From: an uncultured Bacteroidales bacterium
Lineage (GTDB): Bacteria; Bacteroidota; Bacteroidia; Bacteroidales; P3
Direction: 5' to 3'
Length of the DNA stretch: 64,000 bases
NCBI GenBank assembly: GCA_900317285.1
Contig: ONGA01000008.1
Coordinates: 85,771 to 149,770, forward strand
Under the pieces are notes generated by a model. It ran no database searches and was not told where the DNA came from. It saw only the letters and a list, made by a program, of their open reading frames with translations. A program made the translations under genes and the position numbers. Below are positions 36,890 to 46,346 of the stretch, piece after piece; position 1 is the stretch's first letter, and every line of letters starts with the position of its first letter.

Positions 36890-38446
36890 ATGCAGAAAAG
36901 TAAAGTAGGACTTGATTTTACAGAAGTTGAGCATGCGCGTTCGGTGGCAAAAAAGATTGCTGGACAGGTGCAGGACTTCGTGGAAGACTACACCACCGTG
37001 GCCGTCGAACGCACTTTGTGCCGCTTCCTCGGCATCGATGGCATCGATGACAATGAGGTGCCCATGCCCAATGTGGTGGTGGAGGAACTGAAAGCCAAAG
37101 GCGTCCTCGGCGAGGGCGTGATGTTCTATGTCGGTAACGCCATGGTTGAAACTGGCAAGAGCCCGCAAGAGATTGCCGAGGCTATCTCCGCCGGCACCCT
37201 TGACATCACCAAACTCCCTGTCCACAGCAAAGCCGACATCGACAAGGCTCTCGAGCCTGTCATCAATGCCACCATCGAGAAGGTTCGCGGCAATCGTCTC
37301 CGTCGCGAGAAATACATTGAAACGATTGGCGAGGGCACTAAGCCCTACCTCTACATTATCGTGGCTACGGGCAACATCTATGAGGATGTCGTCCAGGCCC
37401 AGGCTGGTGCCCGTCAGGGTGCCGACATCATCGCCGTTATCCGCACCACGGGTCAGTCGTTGCTCGACTATGTGCCCTACGGCGCTACCACCGAAGGTTT
37501 CGGCGGCACCTTTGCCACCCAGGAGAACTTCCGCATCATGCGCAAGGCTCTCGACGAAGTGGGCGAGGAGGTGGGCCGCTATATCCGCCTTTGCAACTAT
37601 TGCTCCGGTCTTTGCATGCCTGAGATTGCCGCCATGGGCGCTCTCGAAGGCCTCGATGTGATGCTCAACGATGCTCTCTACGGCATCCTCTTCCGCGACA
37701 TCAACATGCAGCGCACGCTGATTGACCAGTATATGAGCCGTATCATCAACGGCTTTGCCGGCGTCATCATTAACACGGGTGAGGATAACTACCTCACCAC
37801 AGCCGATGCCTATGAGGAGGCTCACACTGTGCTGGCTTCCGACCTCATCAACGAGCAGCTGGCTCTCATGGCTGGTCTGCCCGAGGAACAGATGGGTCTC
37901 GGTCATGCCTTCGAGATGGATCCCATGCTCGAGAACGGATTCCTCTACGAGTTGGCACAGGCCCAGATGATTCGTGAAATCTTCCCCAAGGCACCTCTGA
38001 AATACATGCCCCCGACCAAGTTTATGACAGGAAACATCTTCCGTGGTCACATTCAGGATGCCCTTTTCAATATCATTGGTCAGTGGACACACCAGGGACT
38101 GCAGTTGCTGGGTATGCCCACCGAGGCTATCCACACTCCCTTCATGAGCGACCGCTACCTCTCCATCGAAAACGCTAAGTACATCTTCAATAACATGAAG
38201 GACATTGGCGAAGAGGTGGAATTCAAAGAGGGCGGCATCATCAAGAGCCGTGCCCAGGAGGTTCTCCACAATGCCACCCATTTGCTCGAGACCATGGAGA
38301 GCGAAGGTCTCTTCACCGCTCTCGAAAAGGGTATCTTCGGCAACGTGAAGCGTCCGAAGAATGGCGGTAAGGGCCTTGACGGCGTTACCCTCAAGGGCGA
38401 GCACTACTTTAATCCGTTTGTTGAATTAATGAAAGGAAAGAAATAA
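36890..38446 (+). CDS. kamD: Lysine 5,6-aminomutase alpha subunit
   Basis: 518 residues, matching the clostridial alpha subunit in size. With KamE and adenosylcobalamin plus PLP it moves the terminal amino group of beta-lysine or D-lysine to C5, in lysine fermentation to acetate and butyrate. Recognisable are IVATGNIYEDVVQAQAGARQGADIIAVIRTTGQSLLDYVPYGATTEGFGGT and the IRLCNYCSGLCMPEIAAMGA segment of the barrel. kamE follows after 1 nt. The rest of the pathway (kamA, kdd, kce) is not in the window. Confidence 0.94.
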   Translation: MQKSKVGLDFTEVEHARSVAKKIAGQVQDFVEDYTTVAVERTLCRFLGIDGIDDNEVPMPNVVVEELKAKGVLGEGVMFYVGNAMVETGKSPQEIAEAISAGTLDITKLPVHSKADIDKALEPVINATIEKVRGNRLRREKYIETIGEGTKPYLYIIVATGNIYEDVVQAQAGARQGADIIAVIRTTGQSLLDYVPYGATTEGFGGTFATQENFRIMRKALDEVGEEVGRYIRLCNYCSGLCMPEIAAMGALEGLDVMLNDALYGILFRDINMQRTLIDQYMSRIINGFAGVIINTGEDNYLTTADAYEEAHTVLASDLINEQLALMAGLPEEQMGLGHAFEMDPMLENGFLYELAQAQMIREIFPKAPLKYMPPTKFMTGNIFRGHIQDALFNIIGQWTHQGLQLLGMPTEAIHTPFMSDRYLSIENAKYIFNNMKDIGEEVEFKEGGIIKSRAQEVLHNATHLLETMESEGLFTALEKGIFGNVKRPKNGGKGLDGVTLKGEHYFNPFVELMKGKK

Positions 38447-38447
38447 A

Positions 38448-39236
38448 ATGAGCGAAGGATTGTATTCGATGGAGGCAAAGGATTACGACAAAACCCTTGA
38501 CCTCACCAAGATAAAGCCATACGGCGACACCATGAACGACGGCAAAGTGCAGCTGAGCTTCACTCTGCCGGTGCCAGCGGGCGCAGAGGCCGAAGAGGCC
38601 GCCAAGCAGCTACTCAAGAAGATGGGCTTCGAAAATCCCCTGGTAGTCTACCAGAAGGAGCTCACCGAGGGCTTCTGCTTTATGAATTGCTACGGCTCGC
38701 TGACACATACTGTTGACTATACCAACATCCATGTCCCTAAAGTGGAATCAACCACCATGGACATGCATGAGTGCGACGAGTATATCCGTGAGCACATCGG
38801 CCGCAAACTGGTTATGGTGGGTGCCTCGACAGGTACCGATGCCCATACTGTGGGTATCGACGCCATCATGAACATGAAGGGCTATGCCGGTCACTACGGT
38901 CTCGAGCGCTATGACATGATTGAAGCCTACAACCTCGGCAGCCAGGTGCCCAACGATGAATTCATCGCCAAGGGCATTGAACTCCATGCTGATGCACTGC
39001 TGGTCAGCCAGACGGTGACACAGAAAGACGTGCATATCAAGAATCTCACCGAGTTGGTCGAGATGATGGAGGCCGAAGGTTTGCGCGACAAGATGATTCT
39101 CGTCTGCGGTGGTCCCCGTATCAGCCATGAGCTGGCGAAAGAATTGGGCTATGATGCCGGCTTCGGTGCCAACACCTACGCCGACGATGTGGCCTCGTAC
39201 GTCGCCCAGGAAATGGTAAATCGCGGTTGGAAGTAA
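38448..39236 (+). CDS. kamE: Lysine 5,6-aminomutase beta subunit
   Basis: 262 residues. The Rossmann B12-binding domain has the DxHxxG motif as GTDAHTVG (about residues 129-136), with the His that displaces the cobalamin base. Downstream are GLERYDMIEAYNLGSQVPNDEF and the SQTVTQKD loop. It forms the alpha-2-beta-2 enzyme with KamD. 50 nt separate it from the CoA-transferase subunit gene. Confidence 0.94.
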   Translation: MSEGLYSMEAKDYDKTLDLTKIKPYGDTMNDGKVQLSFTLPVPAGAEAEEAAKQLLKKMGFENPLVVYQKELTEGFCFMNCYGSLTHTVDYTNIHVPKVESTTMDMHECDEYIREHIGRKLVMVGASTGTDAHTVGIDAIMNMKGYAGHYGLERYDMIEAYNLGSQVPNDEFIAKGIELHADALLVSQTVTQKDVHIKNLTELVEMMEAEGLRDKMILVCGGPRISHELAKELGYDAGFGANTYADDVASYVAQEMVNRGWK

Positions 39237-39286
39237 GACATTGAAATGTTTTGATAACGAAAGAAACAATCTAAAAAATAACAACA

Positions 39287-39946
39287 ATGGAAAAAGAACA
39301 AATCAAACCCTTTATCGCCAAGCGCGCGGCTCAGGAGCTGCATGACGGCGATGTCGTCAACCTTGGTATCGGTCTGCCGACCCTCATCCCCAACTTCCTG
39401 CCCGAAGGAGTGCATGTCATCCTTCAGAGCGAGAACGGTATGATTGGCATGGGTCCCACCCCTGAAGAAGGTAAGGAAGACCCCTGGTTCATCAACGCTG
39501 GTGGTGGCTACATCACTCATGTTCCCGGTGCCTCGACCTTCGACAGTGCCACCTCTTTCGGTATCATCCGTGGCGGCCATGTCGACGTCAGTGTCCTCGG
39601 TGCCATGCAGGTGGATGAGGAAGGTGACCTCGCCAACTGGATGATTCCTGGCAAGAAAACCCCCGGTATGGGTGGTGCTATGGATCTTCTGGTGGGCGCC
39701 CGTAAGGTTATTCTCGCTATGGAACACACCGCCAAGGGCAACCCCAAAATCCTCAAGAAATGCACCCTGCCGCTGACCGCCAAGGGGCAGGTGAACATGA
39801 TTATCACCGAGATGGGTGTCATGGAGATTACTCCCAAGGGCATTGTCCTGACCGAGATCAATCCCGAATTCACTGTCGAGCAGGTGCAGGCTGCCACCGA
39901 GGCTACCCTCATCATCAGCCCCGACCTGAAAAAGATGAATGCATAA
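39287..39946 (+). CDS. Butyrate/acetoacetate CoA-transferase subunit B
   Basis: 219 residues of the OXCT beta-type (AtoA/CtfB): VNLGIGLPTLIPNFLP, then the catalytic glutamate in LQSENGMIGMGP, and GGAMDLLVGARKVI. It moves CoA between acetate, acetoacetate and butyrate; in lysine fermentation it releases acetoacetate and butyrate carbon. The A subunit (AtoD/CtfA) is not adjacent: the next gene is an outer-membrane protein. Either the A gene is elsewhere or the enzyme uses another partner. Confidence 0.9.
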   Translation: MEKEQIKPFIAKRAAQELHDGDVVNLGIGLPTLIPNFLPEGVHVILQSENGMIGMGPTPEEGKEDPWFINAGGGYITHVPGASTFDSATSFGIIRGGHVDVSVLGAMQVDEEGDLANWMIPGKKTPGMGGAMDLLVGARKVILAMEHTAKGNPKILKKCTLPLTAKGQVNMIITEMGVMEITPKGIVLTEINPEFTVEQVQAATEATLIISPDLKKMNA

Positions 39947-39947
39947 A

Positions 39948-40547
39948 ATGAAAAAAATCATTCTCGCCACCGTCGCCATGATGTGCCTTTGTGGCACATC
40001 TATGGCGCAGCGGCATGTTGAATTCCGTTGGCGCGGAATTTATTTCGTGGGCGACGCTGCCTACGCCATGAACCTTAACACTGGGGTTAACGACAACGGT
40101 TTCGCCGACACTGTGGCGGCGTTCATGCCGTCAATTTCTGCGGGCTTTCAGTTCCGCAAGGAGGCTTCCGTAGGCGCGGGTTTCAGCTACCTCGCCGATC
40201 CATCCGGTGCTTTTACTCAGTTGCCCATTTTCGCGGAACTGCGCAGCCACTTCACCCGTAGCCGTTTCACGCCCTATACAGTTCTCCAGTTGGGCTATTC
40301 TCTCCCTGTGGGTGCGTCAAACAAGGATAGTGGCACCAAAATTGAGGAAGGCGGTCTCTACCTCGGTGTCGAAGTGGGTGGTCGTTATGCCTTCACCCGT
40401 TCCGTTGGTCTGGGTGTACACGCTGGCTATCGTCTGATTACAGATAATAAGGTGAACCGCATTTTCAGCGATGGTACTGGTTTCACCGAGGCTGTCACAC
40501 TACACATGGTTGTGGCGGGTCTCTCGTTCTATTTCGGCAACGAATAA
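39948..40547 (+). CDS. Small outer-membrane beta-barrel protein
   Basis: 199 residues from ATG 39948, 1 nt after the previous stop. Signal peptide MKKIILATVAMMCLCGTSMAQ, then about eight amphipathic strands (GFQFRKEASVGAGFSYLA, FTPYTVLQLGYSLPVG) and a C-terminal aromatic strand (VVAGLSFYFGNE). Fits the outer-membrane beta-barrel family that includes porin-like and OmpW-like proteins. No specific role visible. Confidence 0.8.
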   Translation: MKKIILATVAMMCLCGTSMAQRHVEFRWRGIYFVGDAAYAMNLNTGVNDNGFADTVAAFMPSISAGFQFRKEASVGAGFSYLADPSGAFTQLPIFAELRSHFTRSRFTPYTVLQLGYSLPVGASNKDSGTKIEEGGLYLGVEVGGRYAFTRSVGLGVHAGYRLITDNKVNRIFSDGTGFTEAVTLHMVVAGLSFYFGNE

Positions 40548-40553
40548 AAAACT

Positions 40554-43500
40554 ATGTTTAGGCGGGCTCTTTTCTACTTAATGCTTTTCATGTCGGCATT
40601 TTTCACCCCTGTCCAGGGGCAGGAGGGTGCTCGCGTGGGAGCCCGTGCTAATGTTACGCCCTATGAGGATGAGGCTGGAATAGAAAAGAACGCCTATCGC
40701 GAGTCCCCGTATTTCTATGAGATTTCCGGGACATGGAAGCAGCGGCAGACCGACAGCTCTGTCGTGTATACAAAACAAATTGCCGTCGAAAAATACTGGA
40801 AAGACTACAGTGTTTTTCTTAATGTGCGCTGCGGTCGCGGATGCCGGGTGCTCCTGAATGGCAAGTTCGTTGGTTCTGGTGACGATTCAAGGCATTGGAA
40901 CGAGTTCGCCCTCGACAAGTTTTTGAAGTATGGCAAGCAGAATACCCTTACGGTTGAGGCAGTGAAACGTCCTTTGGGGGCCCTGCTGGAATGTGAGGAT
41001 ACCCCTGTGGGCCTCAATGGCGAACCCTACCTGGTATTCAAGAACGACCCCAATGTTGCCGACTTCACGCTCTCGACCGACTATGACGCCGCCACGTCGA
41101 CAGGTAGCCTCAACCTCGATGTCTCGGTTTTTAATAGTAGCAAGAAAGGCAAATACTACCTTGAGGTCGAGATTTGGAACCCTCAGGGACGCTCCTTCGA
41201 CCGTATGGGGCGCTGGGTGGTCTTCGACAAAAAAAGCGAAGTCTCTGTCGACTTTAGCCGCTCATGGGGTGGGGTGGAGGCCTGGACCGCCGAAACACCG
41301 TCGCTCTATTCCGCCGTCTTACGCCTCCGCAACGAGAAAATGGAAGAGGAAGAAGTGGTGGGTACCCGCTTTGGCTTCCGCAGGGTCGAGGTGAAAGATG
41401 GCGTGCTGAAGGTCAACGGTAAGGCGGTGACCCTCAAGGGTGTGGTCTTCTCGACCGAGAACACTGGCAGCCATGCAGATCGAAGCCAGATACGTGCAGC
41501 ACTGCAAAGCATGAAGCTCAATAATGTCAATGCTGTGCGCACCGCCAAGCATTCGCCCGTGGTGCCCTATTTTTATGAGTTGTGCGATGAGATGGGTCTC
41601 TATGTTGTATGCGACGCTAACATGAATCCCGTTTCTTCGCAGCATCAGGCGGTGGCTACTGACCGCGATTTTATTCCCCTGTTTGAGCGTCGCATCGAAA
41701 ACCTGTTTGGAAAATACAAGAATCATACCTCTATTGTTGCTTGGTCTCTGGGAGACACGCGCGACAATGGAGTCTGTATGAATGCCGCATACAAGCGCCT
41801 TAAAAATCTTGACAAGAACCGTCCGGTCCTTTTCTCTGGCGCTGAATTCACTGACGCGACGGATGTCATCGCCCTCGACAATTCTTCGGAGACGGAGGTG
41901 CGACAGGTGGTCGCCAAATCGGGCGAACGCCCCTTCCTTATCCTTTCCGCACCTGTTGACAACTATGATCAACTGTGGCGTTTGGTGGAGAACCAACGCC
42001 AGTTGCAGGGTGGATTTGTTGCCTCTTGGCCACTGACACCTGTGATGCTTGCCGAAATCAAGGCGCTTTACAGTCCTTTCTCGCTGTCGCTCTCTAAAAT
42101 AACCCCTGATGAAGCCGAGTTTACGGTATACAATCGCAATGACTTCTCTGGTTTTGGTCAATATATATTAGAATATACTATATATACCAATCTCCGTCCC
42201 AGCATTACGGCTGGCGACTTGCCTGTTGCCATCAGTGGCGGCGACGCCGAGAAGGTGTCTTTGCGCTTGCCTCCCATAGATATGCAGCCTGGTGAGGAGA
42301 TGTTCATTCGCTTTGACCTTGTGCGCCGCAATGCTCCGAAAGGTCAGCGCGAGTTGGGCACTGTGGCTTTCCCCCTTCCGTATGAGGGGAAAGCAAAAAA
42401 GGTGTTTGTCAACGACTATGGAAAGGCGGTGGTGGACAGCACCCTGATGCCGCACCTCCAGTTCGCCGGTCACAAGGACTGGTTGCTTGAAGAGGTGGCC
42501 GTTATCTATAGTTCGCCTGATTCGAATACCGCCTGTGTCGATGCGATGCTGCAATACAAGTTGGCGGGTATCCCGATGTGTGATGTCCGCACAACCTACA
42601 CCTTCTTCGGTTCCGGTGATGTTGTGGTGGATTATACAGTGTCACCCACCGATGCTTTTCGAGGCACTCTTGAGCCGCAACTTCTGGTAAGTCTGCAGCA
42701 GCGGGACCATGACACTTTGTCGTGGTTTGGCCTCGACCGTGAGCTCTTTTTCTCCCAGCCTGGTAACGGCATTCCCGGTATCTACAGCGTGCCCAGGGCT
42801 AAACTCAACGGCGCTACACGTCAGCAGGTGCGCTGGTGTGCTGACAGACAGGATGGCGACGGTCTCTATGCAGCTCTACTGGACGTTCATTTTACCCTCA
42901 ATGTCAGCGGCGATCAGTTGATGCTGTCGCCCAATGTTGGCAGCAAGACATTCCGCCTCCATTTGCGACGTTTCAAGGATTCCGAAAGCCTGTCTCCTGA
43001 GGACTTCTATGGTATTGAGATGCCCTCTGTCAAGACCGACATCGTCGACCCGCCCGTAATCCAAGCCTCCGAGGTGCGCTTCTCGCAGCCTTTGGTGGTA
43101 AGCATTATTCCTAAGTCGGAAGGGGAGGTCCACTACACTCTCGATGGCAGCGAGCCTTCAGCCGCCTCGATGCTCTACACAGCTCCTTTCACCATCACCA
43201 CCACTACGGTTGTCAAGGCACGTGTATTTAGAAAGGACGGCACCCCCTCGTTTACGGCTACACGAAAATTCAACTACGACTATATTGTCGCTACCACCTT
43301 CTCGCGCAAACCCAGTCCTCCCTATAATGTAGGAGCCGACACCATCCTTTTCGATGGCGAGAAAGGTTCGGTCGACAACTTCAACGAGGGCTGGCTGGGA
43401 TTCTCAGGAAACGCTGTGACAGCTACCGTCGAACTTTCAAAGAGCGTTGATGTCGAGTATGTCACTCTCCGCTTTGCTCATTCTCCTGCTACCTGGGCTT

Positions 43501-43772
43501 TTGTCCCGCGGCAGTTGACCCTGATGCTCTCCCCCGATGGCAGTACCTACACCGATACGTTGCATGTGGAGGCGCCTTTCAATCCTTCCGACGAGGCGGA
43601 GAAGGCTCCCCGTGTGGTCGAATTACGTGTGCCGGTAGGAAAAGCAGGCGTGAAATATCTGAAAGTTATTGCTAATCCCATCGCCGCCATCCCCGCATGG
43701 CATCGTGCCAAGGGTCTTAAGCCTTGGATGCTCATTGACGAAATCGAGGTGGGGGAGAAAATTGAAAACTGA
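40554..43772 (+). CDS. GH2 beta-galactosidase-like protein with a lost active site
   Basis: 1072 residues with signal peptide. Domains in order: GH2 sugar-binding (about 50-165), GH2 Ig-like (175-285), TIM barrel (285-520), further beta domains, a chitobiase-type Ig module with HYTLDGSEPS (about 860-920), and a discoidin-like C-terminal domain (about 940-1065). The barrel aligns with LacZ, but the acid/base motif WSLGNE reads WSLGDT (Thr402), the nucleophile region LILCEYAH reads LILSAPVD (Ala466), and DEANIE reads CDANMN. No glycosidase activity is expected; a sugar-binding or structural role is possible. It ends in a translated GAAAATTGAAAAC repeat. Confidence 0.85.
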   Translation: MFRRALFYLMLFMSAFFTPVQGQEGARVGARANVTPYEDEAGIEKNAYRESPYFYEISGTWKQRQTDSSVVYTKQIAVEKYWKDYSVFLNVRCGRGCRVLLNGKFVGSGDDSRHWNEFALDKFLKYGKQNTLTVEAVKRPLGALLECEDTPVGLNGEPYLVFKNDPNVADFTLSTDYDAATSTGSLNLDVSVFNSSKKGKYYLEVEIWNPQGRSFDRMGRWVVFDKKSEVSVDFSRSWGGVEAWTAETPSLYSAVLRLRNEKMEEEEVVGTRFGFRRVEVKDGVLKVNGKAVTLKGVVFSTENTGSHADRSQIRAALQSMKLNNVNAVRTAKHSPVVPYFYELCDEMGLYVVCDANMNPVSSQHQAVATDRDFIPLFERRIENLFGKYKNHTSIVAWSLGDTRDNGVCMNAAYKRLKNLDKNRPVLFSGAEFTDATDVIALDNSSETEVRQVVAKSGERPFLILSAPVDNYDQLWRLVENQRQLQGGFVASWPLTPVMLAEIKALYSPFSLSLSKITPDEAEFTVYNRNDFSGFGQYILEYTIYTNLRPSITAGDLPVAISGGDAEKVSLRLPPIDMQPGEEMFIRFDLVRRNAPKGQRELGTVAFPLPYEGKAKKVFVNDYGKAVVDSTLMPHLQFAGHKDWLLEEVAVIYSSPDSNTACVDAMLQYKLAGIPMCDVRTTYTFFGSGDVVVDYTVSPTDAFRGTLEPQLLVSLQQRDHDTLSWFGLDRELFFSQPGNGIPGIYSVPRAKLNGATRQQVRWCADRQDGDGLYAALLDVHFTLNVSGDQLMLSPNVGSKTFRLHLRRFKDSESLSPEDFYGIEMPSVKTDIVDPPVIQASEVRFSQPLVVSIIPKSEGEVHYTLDGSEPSAASMLYTAPFTITTTTVVKARVFRKDGTPSFTATRKFNYDYIVATTFSRKPSPPYNVGADTILFDGEKGSVDNFNEGWLGFSGNAVTATVELSKSVDVEYVTLRFAHSPATWAFVPRQLTLMLSPDGSTYTDTLHVEAPFNPSDEAEKAPRVVELRVPVGKAGVKYLKVIANPIAAIPAWHRAKGLKPWMLIDEIEVGEKIEN

Positions 43773-43822
43773 AAATTGAAATTCCACCTTAGAACCCATA
43801 AAACCCATTAGATCCATCAGCC
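43758..43822. repeat. GAAAATTGAAAAC and AACCCATTA repeats between the GH2 and DUF4249 genes
   Basis: GAGAAAATTGAAAACTGAAAATTGAAATTCC forms the last codons and stop of the GH2 gene, then AACCCATAAAACCCATTAGATCCATCAGCCCC fills the gap up to the next ATG. The second word is related to the repeat at 56987. Confidence 0.75.
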
Positions 43823-43824
43823 CC

Positions 43825-44856
43825 ATGAAAATACTCAAGCCTATATTATTTCTTCTCTCTCCTTTGGCTTTTTTCCTTCTTGAAGGATGCGAGGTGGAGT
43901 TTTCCCCCAACGCTGAATGGAAGAACGTCCCAGTGGTCTATTGCCTCCTTGATCAGGACGACGACACTACTTGGGTGCGTGTCGAACGCTGCTATCTTGG
44001 CGAAGGAAGTATCTACAGCTACAGTTCCATACGCGACTCTGTCATCTATCCCCAAGGATCCATATCTGTGGCACTGTTGGCTTACCAGAATGGCACCCTC
44101 AAGGACTCCCTGCCATTCATCTATACCACGCGCGACCGCGACTCCGGCAGCTTCGCCTCCGACAATATGCCGCTCTACTACTGCTACACCAAAAACCGGC
44201 TCAACCAAGACTATTCCTATGTCCTGAATGTCCGTAAGGCCGACGGCTCTCTGCTCGTCACCACCAATCCTATTTCGCTCATCAAATGGAAAGCCACAGC
44301 CGACCGTACCTCGCCTATCACAAAACCCACCTACAATACCTATCTGCATTACGGAGAGTTCAGCTTCAATGGCACTGGCTCGGCGAAGAATACCTGTGAA
44401 ATAGAGTGGGATACACTCTCCAATGCACGCCGCTATCAGCCCATGGTGCGGTTCTACTATAGGGTCGGCAGCGACACCACTTATGTCGACCTCATGTGCC
44501 CCTCCACTGTCAGTACCGTCAGTTCTAGCCGCCTCAGTGTCCTCTATCCCCGTGAGACATTCCTCGATGACCTGAAAAACAAGCTCAAGGACGACCCTAG
44601 TTACAAGGTTAATTTGAACAAGGTCGACGTCTACCTCCTCTGCTGCACCGAGGAGATGAACGCCTACATGTCCTCCGTTTCTCATCTTGCCTATTCTATC
44701 TCCAGCCGCGAGGTCTACAACAATATCAAAGGCGGTGTCGGCATTTTTGCCGCACGCCGCAGGCATATCTACAAAAGCCTTCCCTTCGAGTACAATATCG
44801 ATGCTCCGGAAGGCATTACTTACAAAATCGAGCACCTTGGAATCAACATGCACTGA
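43825..44856 (+). CDS. DUF4249 family lipoprotein
   Basis: 343 residues. Lipoprotein signal FFLLEGC; then CEVEFSPNAEWKNVPVVYCLLDQDDDTTWVRVERCYLGEG, the usual DUF4249 start, and YNNIKGGVGIFAAR near the end. Family members are envelope lipoproteins, often partners of TonB-dependent or type IX-related proteins; function unknown. It is separated from the dead GH2 protein by a short repeat. Confidence 0.83.
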   Translation: MKILKPILFLLSPLAFFLLEGCEVEFSPNAEWKNVPVVYCLLDQDDDTTWVRVERCYLGEGSIYSYSSIRDSVIYPQGSISVALLAYQNGTLKDSLPFIYTTRDRDSGSFASDNMPLYYCYTKNRLNQDYSYVLNVRKADGSLLVTTNPISLIKWKATADRTSPITKPTYNTYLHYGEFSFNGTGSAKNTCEIEWDTLSNARRYQPMVRFYYRVGSDTTYVDLMCPSTVSTVSSSRLSVLYPRETFLDDLKNKLKDDPSYKVNLNKVDVYLLCCTEEMNAYMSSVSHLAYSISSREVYNNIKGGVGIFAARRRHIYKSLPFEYNIDAPEGITYKIEHLGINMH

Positions 44857-44920
44857 TGCCATTTTTTGCCAAAAAACACTGTAATAGAAAAAAATATCCT
44901 CCAATATAGAATTTTTTTTG

Positions 44921-44928
44921 TATTTTTG
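44921..44928 (+). promoter_or_regulatory. -7 promoter box for trigger factor
   Basis: TATTTTTG, 53 nt before the ATG at 44982. Confidence 0.7.
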
Positions 44929-44981
44929 CATTTTTGAATAAAAAGTAAAAGAGATTAAGAATCAATAAAATAAATAATCAG

Positions 44982-46337
44982 ATGAACATCACAAGAGAGA
45001 ATTTAAGTGATTTGGAACTCTGTATCAAGGTTGATATCGAGGAAAAAGACTACATTGAAAATGTTACCAAGCAGCTGAAAGAGTATCAGCACAAGGCCAC
45101 CATCCCCGGTTTCCGCAAGGGTATGGCTCCTAAGTCGCTCATCGAGCGCATGTACAAGGCCTCCATCGTTGGCGATGCCGTGCAGAACACTCTCAACACC
45201 GCGCTCTTCAAGTATATCGACGACGAAAAGCTCCACATTCTCGGTATGCCCATGTCCAACGATGAGAAGACTGGCGAACTCGACTTCGGTAAGCAGTCCT
45301 CCTTCGCTTTCTTCTTCGATGTCGCCGTGGCTCCCGAATTCGAAATCGCTTGGGATAAGGTTGATGTCAAATACAACCAGATTAAAGTCTCTGCCAAGGA
45401 TGTCGACGCCGAGTTGAACAACGTTGTCAACCGCTACGGCAAGTTTGAGACCCCCGAGACCATCGGTGCTGGCGACTATGTCTATGGCAAAGTTGTTGAG
45501 CTCGACAAGAACGGCGCTCCCAAAGAAGGTGGTGTCGACACTTTTGTCTCCCTCAATCTTGTCAACCTCAAGGATGCTGAGCTGATGCCCCTCTTCGAAG
45601 GCAAGAAAGCAGAAGAGAAGGTTGTCTTCAACATGGCTAAGGCCTTCCCCACAGCTGACATCGAGCGTGCTCTCCACCTCGACACCGCTGCCGCCAAGAA
45701 GTTCAAATCCGATGTCGAACTCACCATCTCCGGCATCTCTCGCATCATCCCCCACGAAATCAACGACGAACTCTTCCAGATGGTCTTCCCCGGCCAGACT
45801 GTGAAGGATGCCGACGCTTTCCGCAAGATGCTCCAGAAGGAAATCGAGAAAGCCAACGCCGAGCAGAGCGACTACCTCTTCGTTAACCAGGTGCGCAAGG
45901 CTCTCGTCGACCAGTTCTCCGCTCCTCTGCCCGAGAATTTCCTCAAACGTTGGTTCGCTTCCCGCGGCGAGAAAGAGATGACCCCCGAGGCTATCGAGGC
46001 CGACTGGAACGAGAAATATGTCCCCTCGCTGAAGTGGGAGCTCATCGAGTCCAAGCTCGAGGCCATCAGCCCCGTTGAGCCCACCTCCAACCAGATTGTC
46101 GACTACATTAAGGACATCCTTCGCCGCAACGACCGCAAGGTTGAAGGCGAGAAGAAGGAAGAGACCGAGAAACGCCTTGAAGAGGCTGCTCGCTCCATCG
46201 CTGCCGACCGCAAGAATGTTGGTCAGGTCATCGACCGTCTCTATGCCGACAATCTTGCCAAGATTTTCAAAGACCAGGTCAAGCCCGAGGTCGAGAAAGT
46301 CTCCGCCAAGGAGTTTGGCGAGCGCGCTAAAGCTTAA
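44982..46337 (+). CDS. tig: Trigger factor
   Basis: Ribosome-tethered chaperone. 451 residues; the ribosome-binding loop is GFRKGMAPKSLIE (about 42-54). As common in Bacteroidetes, the central FKBP-type PPIase domain is divergent or absent, and the long helical C-terminal domain (about 250-440) is present. Ends with a Lys/Glu-rich tail. The next gene follows after 9 nt. Confidence 0.93.
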   Translation: MNITRENLSDLELCIKVDIEEKDYIENVTKQLKEYQHKATIPGFRKGMAPKSLIERMYKASIVGDAVQNTLNTALFKYIDDEKLHILGMPMSNDEKTGELDFGKQSSFAFFFDVAVAPEFEIAWDKVDVKYNQIKVSAKDVDAELNNVVNRYGKFETPETIGAGDYVYGKVVELDKNGAPKEGGVDTFVSLNLVNLKDAELMPLFEGKKAEEKVVFNMAKAFPTADIERALHLDTAAAKKFKSDVELTISGISRIIPHEINDELFQMVFPGQTVKDADAFRKMLQKEIEKANAEQSDYLFVNQVRKALVDQFSAPLPENFLKRWFASRGEKEMTPEAIEADWNEKYVPSLKWELIESKLEAISPVEPTSNQIVDYIKDILRRNDRKVEGEKKEETEKRLEEAARSIAADRKNVGQVIDRLYADNLAKIFKDQVKPEVEKVSAKEFGERAKA

Positions 46338-46346
46338 TGTTTTGAT

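Noticed and set aside
36773-38404. A 543-codon minus-strand open frame
   Set aside because: Antisense to kamD, which has full-length family motifs.
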